A stretch of 5,567 nt of DNA from an uncultured beta proteobacterium (GTDB lineage Bacteria > Pseudomonadota > Gammaproteobacteria > Burkholderiales > Burkholderiaceae_C): positions 1 through 5,567 of the forward strand of contig CAIYNH010000872.1 in assembly GCA_903927495.1 (NCBI GenBank), in the 5' to 3' direction. Made by a program: the position numbers and the translations under genes. Each line of letters opens with the position of its first letter. The first letter of the stretch is position 1. This document shows positions 1 to 5,567 of the stretch, in pieces. Under the pieces are notes generated by a model. It was not told the origin of the DNA. It searched no databases and was given only the letters and a program-made list of their open reading frames with translations.

Positions 1-533
1 AACCCGTGCTTCCCAAGGAATGGCTCACCGCCAACACCAAGTACCTGATCAACCCAAGTGGCCGATTCGTTGTGGGTGGACCTCAGGGCGACTGCGGTCT
101 GACCGGTCGCAAAATCATTGTTGACACCTACGGTGGCGCTTGCCCGCACGGTGGCGGTGCTTTCAGCGGCAAAGACCCGTCCAAGGTGGATCGCTCCGCC
201 GCTTACGCAGCTCGCTATGTAGCCAAAAACGTGGTAGCGGCTGGGCTGGCGCGCCAATGCCAGATTCAGGTAGCGTACGCTATTGGCGTGGCCCAACCGA
301 TGAACGTGACCATCTATACCGAAGGCACGGGTGTGATCCCGGACGAAAAAATTGCCGAGCTGGTCAACGCCCACTTTGACCTGCGCCCCAAGGGCATCAT
401 CCAGATGCTCGACCTGCTGCGCCCAATTTATGAAAAGACTGCGTCTTATGGTCACTTTGGCCGTGAAGAACCAGAATTTACTTGGGAACGTACCGACAAA
501 GCCCAAATGCTGCGTGCCGCAGCGGGGCTGTAA
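1..533 (+). CDS. metK: S-adenosylmethionine synthase (methionine adenosyltransferase), C-terminal part
   Basis: This is the C-terminal ~177 residues of the cytoplasmic enzyme that makes S-adenosylmethionine from methionine and ATP. The reading frame enters at base 3 and the 5' part lies outside the window; the full-length family is about 390 residues. Visible landmarks are the GDCGLTGRK segment, the adjoining DTYGG, and the family signature [19 protein letters not shown], which carries the lysines and aspartate known in the E. coli enzyme to bind ATP, phosphate and metal. The conserved tail [19 protein letters not shown] ... YGHFGRE ... TDKA is also present, so the enzyme looks functional. 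The GTG at 6 is an internal valine codon, not a start. The gene ends TAA at 531-533, only 7 nt before the glycosyltransferase gene, which implies co-transcription. Wording such as GGACPHGGG and REEPEFTWE fits Burkholderiales MetK from memory. Confidence 0.97.
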   Translation, partial: PVLPKEWLTANTKYLINPSGRFVVGGPQGDCGLTGRKIIVDTYGGACPHGGGAFSGKDPSKVDRSAAYAARYVAKNVVAAGLARQCQIQVAYAIGVAQPMNVTIYTEGTGVIPDEKIAELVNAHFDLRPKGIIQMLDLLRPIYEKTASYGHFGREEPEFTWERTDKAQMLRAAAGL

Positions 534-536
534 AGG
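532..536 (+). promoter_or_regulatory. Shine-Dalgarno-like site for the GT9 gene
   Basis: The bases AAAGG overlap the metK stop codon and sit 4 nt before the ATG at 541. The spacing is short, but this is the only purine-rich site near this start. It supports the ATG at 541 over the in-frame upstream start at 352, which would lie deep inside metK. Confidence 0.4.
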
Positions 537-540
537 CGGC

Positions 541-1776
541 ATGAAACTAAGCACACAACGCTGGATTGACCGCTGGGTAGGCCAGGCGCTGTGTGCTGTG
601 TTGTCACTCTGGGTGCACTTGACATCGAAGCGTCAAAGCACCAGCTTGCCGCAGACTCCACGTCACATACTGGTGATTTTGCTGTCAGAAATGGGCAGTG
701 TGGTGCTGGCTGGGCCAATGTTCACGGCGCTTCGCACACGTTACCCCGGTGCCACGATCCATGTGCTGCAGCTCAAAAAAAATCAGGAAGTCGCCAAACT
801 TTTAGGGCTTGCACTGCCTGAGCATTTGCTTGCACTCGACGACAGTGCCGGCTTGGGGCTACTGGGCGACATCTGGCGGGTGTGCCAGACGCTGCGGCAC
901 CTGCCACTCGATGCAGTGATTGACTGTGAGCTATTTTCACGCATCAGCAGTCTGCTGTCTTATCTTAGCGGTGCACCCATTCGGGTAGGCTTCACGCCGC
1001 ACACCCAAGAGGGGCTGTACCGAGGTAGTTTTATCAACCGCGCCATTCCCTACAACCCGTATCAGCACATCAGCAATCAGTTTTTGTCGCTGGTGGATGC
1101 GCTTAACGATGCCTCAATGCCGCGCAACAAAGCCGCACCGATTCGTCCGCTACCTCATGACACGGGCTTGTCGGTGCAGTTTGACAACGTGGAATTGCAG
1201 AATTACAGCGCCAAACTGCGGGCAGACCACCCGAGGCTGGCAGGCAGAAAAATCGCCCTGCTCTACGCTGGTGGCGGTCTGCTACCCGAGCGCGCCTGGC
1301 CTGCGGCACACTATGCCGAAGTGGCGCGTGGCTTGTGCAATGCCGGCCATAGCGTGGGACTGATCGGACTGCGAGACGATGCCGAGCTGGCCCAGGACTT
1401 GTGCCAACAAGTCAATAGCGCCTTCTGTATTGATCTGACTGGCTATACGCGCTCTATCAGAGAACTGCTGATGCTGTTTCACGGCACTCACCTGCTCATC
1501 ACCAATGACGGTGGTCCGGGTCACTTTGCCAGCCTCACACCGATTCAAACCATGGTCTTTTTTGGCCCCGAAACTGGCCGCTTGTATGGGCCACTCGGAC
1601 CCAGGGCGCAGGTCCTCGAAGCTGGCATTGCCTGCTCGCCATGCCTTTCCGCCTACAACCATCGCCTGACTTTTTGCGATGGTGACAATCAATGCTTAAA
1701 ACGCCTGTATCCCTTGCCTGTATTGCATGAGGCACTTCAATTTTTGAATAACATCAACCCCTCTGAGGCAGCTTGA
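541..1776 (+). CDS. Glycosyltransferase family 9 (heptosyltransferase-like) protein
   Basis: A 411-residue GT-B-fold enzyme of the GT9 family, whose known members add heptose from ADP-heptose to the lipopolysaccharide core at the cytoplasmic face of the inner membrane. A hydrophobic stretch at about residues 12-28 could tether it to the membrane. The first Rossmann half starts at about 42 (HILVILLSEMGSVVLAGP), followed by ALRTRYPGATIHVL. The nucleotide-sugar half runs from about 237 (IALLYAGGG) through the loop NDGGPGHFA (322-330) and FFGPETG (340-346). In classical enzymes such as WaaC the first motif is MGD with a catalytic Asp; here that position is Ser53. Asp323 and His328 align with the conserved Asp and His of the second motif. 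The C-terminal segment has four cysteines at 365, 368, 379 and 385 around an SAYNHR motif, which I recall from a subset of GT9 proteins. Donor and acceptor cannot be read from sequence. The ATG at 541 was chosen because it follows the metK stop by 7 nt. Confidence 0.85.
   Translation: MKLSTQRWIDRWVGQALCAVLSLWVHLTSKRQSTSLPQTPRHILVILLSEMGSVVLAGPMFTALRTRYPGATIHVLQLKKNQEVAKLLGLALPEHLLALDDSAGLGLLGDIWRVCQTLRHLPLDAVIDCELFSRISSLLSYLSGAPIRVGFTPHTQEGLYRGSFINRAIPYNPYQHISNQFLSLVDALNDASMPRNKAAPIRPLPHDTGLSVQFDNVELQNYSAKLRADHPRLAGRKIALLYAGGGLLPERAWPAAHYAEVARGLCNAGHSVGLIGLRDDAELAQDLCQQVNSAFCIDLTGYTRSIRELLMLFHGTHLLITNDGGPGHFASLTPIQTMVFFGPETGRLYGPLGPRAQVLEAGIACSPCLSAYNHRLTFCDGDNQCLKRLYPLPVLHEALQFLNNINPSEAA
775..782 (+). 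repeat. A8 homopolymer tract inside the GT9 gene
   Basis: Eight consecutive A residues encode Lys79-Lys80 and the first two bases of Asn81. The frame is intact as sequenced. A tract of this length in a moderately GC-rich coding region could allow replication or transcription slippage. Confidence 0.6.
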
Positions 1777-1777
1777 A

Positions 1778-1797
1778 CAGGCCTGCTGATTGGCCTG
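1778..1797 (+). other. Small inverted repeat between the GT9 and gtrA genes
   Basis: CAGGCC (1778-1783) pairs perfectly with GGCCTG (1792-1797) across an 8-nt loop, in the 36-nt gap between the two genes. A T5 run lies 8 nt downstream (1806-1810), too far from the stem for a canonical intrinsic terminator. It could be a weak attenuator, an mRNA processing or stability element, or chance. The following gtrA start has no recognisable Shine-Dalgarno sequence. Confidence 0.35.
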
Positions 1798-1812
1798 CCA
1801 TCACCTTTTTGC

Positions 1813-2313
1813 ATGACTACTCACTTTAGCTGGCAACAGCGCATATTTCAATGGATTGAGTGGCTCAAGGGCTTTCGTTACATCAAGTTTGGCTTGGTCG
1901 GGGCCAGTGGCACGGTGGTCAATATGGCGGTTTTGTACCTGGCGCAAGAGTATTTGTTTGCAGCCATTGCCGAGCCACACCAACGCCTGTATGCCTCACT
2001 GGCCTTAGCCATCGCCATCGCCACCGTGAATAACTTTACCTGGAACCGGCTTTGGACTTGGGCCGATCGAGTGCGCGTAGCACTGGCGCTGCATCAGGAC
2101 TTGGAAAAGTCCCCTTTTTCAGTTCTATTTGGCCAGTTTGGGCGCTACACCATTGCCTCTTGGCTAGGTATTGCTTTGCAATATGGACTGACACTCTGGT
2201 TGTCGCACTTTCTGCACTACCTGCTGGCCAACGTGATTGCCATCGTGATTGCCAGCGTCAGCAACTTTTTGGCCAATGACCGCTGGACCTTTCGCCACCG
2301 TGCGTCAAAATAA
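1813..2313 (+). CDS. GtrA-family integral membrane protein (putative polyprenyl-phosphate-sugar flippase)
   Basis: A 166-residue protein with the layout of the GtrA/DPMS family (PF04138 type): four hydrophobic segments at about residues 22-44, 60-78, 110-133 and 137-155. Family hallmarks are FGLVGASGTVVNMAVLYL near the first helix, NNFTWNRLWTW (73-83) after the second, and NFLANDRWTF (151-160) after the fourth, where Asp replaces the more usual Asn-Arg pairing. Characterised relatives are thought to move polyprenyl-phosphate-linked sugars across the inner membrane, usually beside a GtrB-type GT2 synthase; no such gene is in this window. The ATG at 1813 is the only plausible start before the first helix, yet it is preceded by CACCTTTTTGC with no Shine-Dalgarno sequence. 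The stop lies 4 nt before the next gene, so the two are probably translated together. Fold assignment is solid; the transported sugar is unknown. Confidence 0.88.
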   Translation: MTTHFSWQQRIFQWIEWLKGFRYIKFGLVGASGTVVNMAVLYLAQEYLFAAIAEPHQRLYASLALAIAIATVNNFTWNRLWTWADRVRVALALHQDLEKSPFSVLFGQFGRYTIASWLGIALQYGLTLWLSHFLHYLLANVIAIVIASVSNFLANDRWTFRHRASK

Positions 2314-2317
2314 GGCC

Positions 2318-4144
2318 ATGCCAGCGCCCACTTCATTCGTTTCAAACCCACTAATTTCCTCGCAGCACAAGCGCACACTACCAGCCACACTGGGGTGGTT
2401 GGGTTTGCTGATATTTGCCATGCTGGTATATATCTATGGTCTGGGCGGCCAATACATTCCAACCAATGGCGACGAATTGGTCTACACCCATATTGCCCGA
2501 CTGACCGCAGCCTCCAATCACTGGCTGCCCTTGGTGTCGGAACTCGATCACATGCGCAACACCAAGCCACCTTTGCTGTTTTGGCAGGCCATGGTGGCCG
2601 GCGACTGGGGCCACAGCTGGTCCATGGGGGCACTGCGGGCACCCAGCGTCATCTACACCCTGCTGATCGCCGGGGCGATTGCGATTTCGGTTCAAAAAAT
2701 TACCCGCAACGCAGGCAGCGCCTGCCTTGCAGCCTGCATTTACCTGGCTTTTTTTTGCACCTTCCGGTTTGGCCGGGCCTACCTCACCAGCGCACCTGAG
2801 ACTTTCTGGCTCAACGTGCCTATGTTCACGCTGTTGTGGTGGCAGCTGTCGAGAGCTCTTGCAAAGCCGAACCCCATAACTGCCAACGCTGCTGTGGAAC
2901 ACACAACTCCGGCACTGGGCTGGTTGGCGCACATCGGTTTTGGCATGGCTCTAGGAGTCGGGCTGGCCTACAAATCGTTTGCCCTGATCGCACCGGCAGC
3001 AGCCACGCTTTGGTGTGCACAGTTGGTCATCAGCCCGACGCTGCATTGGCGCTCGGTTTTACAGACCACCCTCAAGGTGAGTCTTTGCGCCAGCATCGCA
3101 CTCGGAATTTTTGCCCTCTGGTTCTTGGTCGATCCCAATCCCCAAGATGTTTGGCAGGAATTTGTGGTGGGCGAAAACGCCGGCAAATTCAACAACAGTG
3201 CCGGTTACTGGCAAACCGCCCTGTTTGGCGGAGGTTTCAGCATCTGGGCACAACTGCTGGGCTATGTTCAAAATTCCGGCATGCTGGCCTTTGTGGTTTT
3301 GGGTTTGCTACGCTTGGGTTTGCAACAGATTTGGACTCAACACTGGCTGCCGGCAGCACCACACCAACGCATTTTGCTGGTCTGGCTAGCTGTTTGGCTG
3401 ATCATCTTTACGCTACCCAGTCAACGCTCCGCGCGCTACCTGATTGCAGCCATGCCGGCGCTTGCCATACTACTTGCGCTGTACTGGCCACGCATCGCCC
3501 GAGGCTGGTTTGTGCCTTCGCTAATGCTCTGTGGGATTTTCATCGGCGTGTTTGGACGAATCGCCTGGGCTGCACATGACCTGCAAATTGGCACTATCCA
3601 AGACCTGGTTTTAAGTATGCTGGCAGTTGGCACTGGCCTGATGCTGGTGCTGCTCGGCTTGCTCCGACCGGCCTGGACGCGCGCTTGCACACTGGCCGCG
3701 ACGCTGACTGCATTCGCCACCTTTAGCCTGACCACAGCAGCACTCAATGGAGCGTCCGGACAATACAGCGATGAAACCCTGAAAACGTTGAAAAACGCCC
3801 GCATCGCCGTGCCTAGCAGTTTCAACGGTCAATTTGAACGTTTCGAGTTTTTGCTACCCGGAAATCGGTTTGTACCCTACGACGGCGATACACGGGCGGG
3901 GTTTGATGGCACCGCTAACAGTGCCGAACTGCAGCGACTGCTGGCCTCCAACGATGCTGTGGTCTGGCTGCAAACCCGCACGGAGAAGTCGCAACCCCTG
4001 TGTTTACCAACGTGTACCGTGTTGGGTGCGCGCTGGGAAGTGAAGGGGCGACATCAAAGCGGCGAGATCACACTTTCTAACCTCTGGTACCCGCAGCAAT
4101 GGCTATTCAGACGTGAGTGGTTGCTGCTTCACGCCGCACCTTGA
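2318..4144 (+). CDS. GT-C-fold glycosyltransferase of the GT39/ArnT (GT83-like) type
   Basis: A 608-residue polytopic inner-membrane enzyme resembling ArnT and PMT-type proteins, which transfer a sugar from a polyprenyl-phosphate donor to lipid A, protein or another acceptor on the periplasmic side. After the first helix (about 24-42) comes the loop NGDELVY (50-56), with the acidic pair expected at the catalytic site. Then follow the family signature HMRNTKPPLLFW (78-89) and FGRAYLTSAPETFWLN (151-166), with Glu161 as a second acidic residue. Further helices run to about 475, including the SQRSARYLIAAMPALAILLA block (368-385) typical of the family. The last ~130 residues are a more polar domain, probably periplasmic, with a CLPTC motif at 562-566. 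The ATG at 2318 lies 4 nt past the gtrA stop; an AAGG is only 2 nt upstream, so coupling to gtrA translation is likely. An in-frame GTG at 2300 is an alternative. Its 3' end overlaps the opposing gene by 38 bp. Substrate is not predictable. Confidence 0.88.
   Translation: MPAPTSFVSNPLISSQHKRTLPATLGWLGLLIFAMLVYIYGLGGQYIPTNGDELVYTHIARLTAASNHWLPLVSELDHMRNTKPPLLFWQAMVAGDWGHSWSMGALRAPSVIYTLLIAGAIAISVQKITRNAGSACLAACIYLAFFCTFRFGRAYLTSAPETFWLNVPMFTLLWWQLSRALAKPNPITANAAVEHTTPALGWLAHIGFGMALGVGLAYKSFALIAPAAATLWCAQLVISPTLHWRSVLQTTLKVSLCASIALGIFALWFLVDPNPQDVWQEFVVGENAGKFNNSAGYWQTALFGGGFSIWAQLLGYVQNSGMLAFVVLGLLRLGLQQIWTQHWLPAAPHQRILLVWLAVWLIIFTLPSQRSARYLIAAMPALAILLALYWPRIARGWFVPSLMLCGIFIGVFGRIAWAAHDLQIGTIQDLVLSMLAVGTGLMLVLLGLLRPAWTRACTLAATLTAFATFSLTTAALNGASGQYSDETLKTLKNARIAVPSSFNGQFERFEFLLPGNRFVPYDGDTRAGFDGTANSAELQRLLASNDAVVWLQTRTEKSQPLCLPTCTVLGARWEVKGRHQSGEITLSNLWYPQQWLFRREWLLLHAAP
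2749..2756 (+). repeat. T8 homopolymer tract inside the GT39/ArnT-type gene
   Basis: Eight consecutive T residues span the last base of Ala144, Phe145, Phe146 and the first base of Cys147. The frame is intact as sequenced. Like the A8 tract in the GT9 gene it is a possible slippage site; a short GC hairpin (2711-2725) lies 23 nt upstream. Confidence 0.6.
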
Positions 4145-4805
4145 TTCTGCCGTGGACCCAATCAACTAGCCACCTCACCTGCAAAATCAGCCACAAACAC
4201 GGATCCAGCAACGCATCCCACACATTGCCGGTAGGCAGTCGGGTCAGCACGAATAAGCCCAACACCACCGCCAAGGTAGCGGTAGCGCCCTGCCCTGCTG
4301 GGCTGGTCCCGGCCAGCAACCAGAGCAGCAGCGTCAACCCGCACAAAGCTGCCAACGCCAATGAACCAAAGCCCCAGGCGTAAACCGATGCAGGCCACCA
4401 TGCCAGTGCATCGAGCAGCAGTAACCAGCCCAGAGCCGCACCTGATACTAGCAGTATGGGCCCGTCCAAGCGTTTGAAAACGCCCGAGCCATCAAGCTCG
4501 GGCGGGCCACGCCACTTTTGCCATAAGTAACTGAGACACACCACCGCACTCATCAAACTGGGCGACTGAAACGCCAGCCCCAACCAATGCGCCGGAGAAA
4601 CAGATCCAGGCAGCATCGACCAGAGAAAAACCCCCAGCACTAAAAACCAGCGCCTTGGTTGGGCAGCAGGTCTGGCGAACCGCAATACCGCAGCACCCAA
4701 CAGCACACCCCAGATGCCGTGCAGCGACCATCGCATCAACCCAGCATCAGGCAACAACGGGGCTGTTGTTGCCCAAAAACCAGTCCAGAGAGAAGTGATA
4801 TCCAT
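4107..4805 (-). CDS. Hypothetical multi-pass membrane protein
   Basis: A 232-residue, very hydrophobic protein rich in Leu, Ala and Trp. I do not recognise a named family. Predicted membrane segments lie at about residues 28-42, 53-69, 74-94, 115-134, 140-166, 174-190 and 196-214, so roughly seven. A polar loop at about 95-114 (WQKWRGPPELDGSGVFKRLDG) and a basic tail (HGRIKVRREAATTHV) are the only sizeable hydrophilic parts. By the positive-inside rule the tail is probably cytoplasmic. No catalytic motif is obvious. It begins 18 nt after the sialidase-like gene stop and is very likely in the same operon. No clear Shine-Dalgarno sequence precedes the ATG at 4805, so coupling is plausible; Met24 is a possible later start. 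The 3' end overlaps the glycosyltransferase gene on the other strand by 38 bp. It may be a membrane partner of the sialidase-like protein (inference from position only). Confidence 0.8.
   Translation of the reverse strand: MDITSLWTGFWATTAPLLPDAGLMRWSLHGIWGVLLGAAVLRFARPAAQPRRWFLVLGVFLWSMLPGSVSPAHWLGLAFQSPSLMSAVVCLSYLWQKWRGPPELDGSGVFKRLDGPILLVSGAALGWLLLLDALAWWPASVYAWGFGSLALAALCGLTLLLWLLAGTSPAGQGATATLAVVLGLFVLTRLPTGNVWDALLDPCLWLILQVRWLVDWVHGRIKVRREAATTHV
4477..4504 (-). terminator. Terminator-like hairpin inside the membrane-protein gene
   Basis: Read on the minus strand, CGCCCGAGC (4504-4496) and GCTCGGGCG (4489-4481) form a perfect 9-bp GC-rich stem with a 6-nt loop, followed at once by TTTT (4480-4477). 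This has the shape of an intrinsic terminator with a short T tract, but it lies within codons 101-109 of an open gene, in the polar loop of the protein. It could cause partial termination, act as an mRNA structure, or be a coincidence of codon choice. Confidence 0.3.
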
Positions 4806-4823
4806 AGGCCAGGTCTTACGTGA

Positions 4824-5567
4824 TCACTGCAATCGGGGTGCAAAACGCTGCCAGGCAATGCGTTTGCGCTGGTCGGTGTAAGTTACCCATAGATTGCCAT
4901 CGGCCCAAGCCAAAGCGGGGTAAGAGTATTCATCCGCACCACTACCCTGCGCCAGAGGCTGAATCAACTCCCAGTGCTGGCCGTCGGACGACTGACTTAA
5001 ATCGAGCAGATTGCGCGAGTGAGGTGATGAGTTATGCGCCAACACCATGCGGCCTGGCGACAAACCCAGAGCGGCCACAGAGGCATCCGGATTGACCAAA
5101 GACAAATCCGGCAAATCAGCCCAGCTCAAACCACCGTCTTGCGTTAACGCGGCACCGATCCGCCCATCAGGTCGCTGATCGCGCAGCAACGCCAGCCAAC
5201 GGCTTTCGGTTTGCATCACTAGCGCAGGCTGGAGCAGATGGGTGCGACCTGACATACGCACCATGCCCAAAAAATCACCTTTGGTGTCAAACCGCAAAGC
5301 CACAGGGTACTTCATACCCAGTTCAAAATACACCGGCAATACCATTCCGCCGTCTTGCATTGGCAGAGGTGCCGTGCGTACTAGATGGCTGATGTTCCAA
5401 AACCATGACAAAGGCAACACCCGCACCAACTCAAACGACAGCGGCTGCAAACTGGGCTGGGATTGGATCTGACGCAAGTGCAGCACTCGGCTGGCGGCCC
5501 ACCCGCCCAGACCCGTCGCGACCACAAACAAATGCACCTGTCCCTGCGCATCCAACCATGGCACCGG
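4824..5567 (-). CDS. Sialidase-like BNR/Asp-box repeat protein, N-terminus outside the window
   Basis: The visible 247 residues are the C-terminal part of a protein resembling the exo-alpha-sialidase-like BNR_2 family (PF13088 type), which folds as a six-bladed beta-propeller. Matching features, numbered from the window edge, are RTAPLPMQDGGMVLPVYFE (64-82), a good Asp-box TQDGGLSW (142-149), a degenerate one SSDGQHW (193-199), HNSSPHSRNLL (178-188), and the closing block EYSYPALAWADGNLWVTYTD (213-232). The last matches the family ending SYPA...DG...VTYT...R..I. The gene runs off the right edge; the GTG at 5564 is an internal valine codon. Signal peptide and the first blades cannot be seen, so secretion is unknown. 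Such proteins may be true sialidases, but many environmental relatives have no proven substrate. Its neighbours suggest a link to surface glycans (inference). The stop is 18 nt before the membrane-protein gene. Confidence 0.8.
   Translation of the reverse strand, partial: PVPWLDAQGQVHLFVVATGLGGWAASRVLHLRQIQSQPSLQPLSFELVRVLPLSWFWNISHLVRTAPLPMQDGGMVLPVYFELGMKYPVALRFDTKGDFLGMVRMSGRTHLLQPALVMQTESRWLALLRDQRPDGRIGAALTQDGGLSWADLPDLSLVNPDASVAALGLSPGRMVLAHNSSPHSRNLLDLSQSSDGQHWELIQPLAQGSGADEYSYPALAWADGNLWVTYTDQRKRIAWQRFAPRLQ

Noticed and set aside
352..540. Upstream extension of the GT9 frame into metK
   Set aside because: The 63 extra codons overlap conserved metK sequence in another frame, do not resemble GT9 N-termini, and the ATG at 541 has a nearby purine-rich site.
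1282..1692. Open frame of 136 codons on the minus strand
   Set aside because: Antisense to the conserved nucleotide-sugar half of the GT9 gene; no motif or start signal.
1778..1810. Hairpin plus T5 run as an intrinsic terminator between the GT9 and gtrA genes
   Set aside because: The stem is only 6 bp and the T run begins 8 nt beyond it; genes on both sides appear to belong to one operon.
2232..2254. Tandem direct repeat CGTGATTGCCA (two copies, 12-nt period)
   Set aside because: It encodes the repetitive hydrophobic VIAIVIAS segment of a GtrA helix; two copies in a low-complexity membrane segment need no further explanation.
2249..2317. TTG-initiated N-terminal extension of the GT39/ArnT-type gene
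   Set aside because: It lies inside the last conserved gtrA motif, and the ATG at 2318, 4 nt after the gtrA stop, gives a normal family N-terminus.
2711..2756. GC hairpin (GCAGGC-AGC-GCCTGC) followed by T8 as an intrinsic terminator
   Set aside because: The T run starts 23 nt after the stem, so the pair does not form a terminator; the tract is kept only as a possible slippage site.
2378..2932. Open frame of 184 codons on the minus strand
   Set aside because: Antisense shadow of the GT39/ArnT-type gene, with biased composition and no family resemblance.
2836..3579. Open frame of 247 codons on the plus strand
   Set aside because: It is wholly inside the GT39/ArnT-type gene in another frame, rich in Cys, His and Arg, with no recognisable motif.
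4820..5095. Plus-strand open frame of 91 codons opposite the sialidase-like gene
   Set aside because: Antisense shadow; the minus-strand frame has clear BNR_2 motifs and the plus-strand product has none.

Overview
The window is a gene-dense stretch of a proteobacterial chromosome, most likely from a betaproteobacterium of the order Burkholderiales (Comamonadaceae-like). The main evidence is the C-terminal half of MetK, whose [18 protein letters not shown] segment and [10 protein letters not shown] tail match my recollection of MetK from that group. The lineage call is from memory, not from a database search. No tRNA, rRNA, CRISPR array, insertion sequence or attachment site is visible, and no stretch without a gene exceeds about 36 bases.

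Left, plus strand (1-4144): four genes lie head to tail with gaps of 7, 36 and 4 nt. They are the end of metK (S-adenosylmethionine synthase), a GT9 (heptosyltransferase-like) glycosyltransferase of an atypical subgroup, a small four-helix GtrA-family membrane protein, and a large GT-C-fold integral membrane glycosyltransferase of the GT39/ArnT type. The spacing suggests one transcription unit, with metK joined to a short envelope-glycan cassette.

Right, minus strand (4107-5567): a sialidase-like BNR/Asp-box protein (its N-terminus lies beyond the window) is followed after 18 nt by a hydrophobic protein of 232 residues with about seven predicted membrane segments and no family I recognise. 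This pair converges on the glycosyltransferase cassette, and the two 3' ends overlap by 38 bp.

How they may work together (inference): the GT9 enzyme would add a sugar at the cytoplasmic face to a lipopolysaccharide-like acceptor. GtrA would help move a polyprenyl-phosphate sugar across the inner membrane, and the GT39/ArnT-type enzyme would transfer that sugar to an acceptor at the periplasmic face. The GT2 synthase that normally makes the polyprenyl-phosphate sugar is not in the window. The opposing sialidase-like/membrane-protein pair could act on a surface glycan, but nothing in the sequence fixes its substrate.

The points most worth a second look are the Asp-to-Ser change at the usual catalytic position of the GT9 enzyme together with its C-terminal four-cysteine cluster, the orphan GtrA + GT-C pairing, the convergent overlap, a terminator-like hairpin inside the minus-strand membrane gene, and 8-nt homopolymer tracts in both glycosyltransferase genes.
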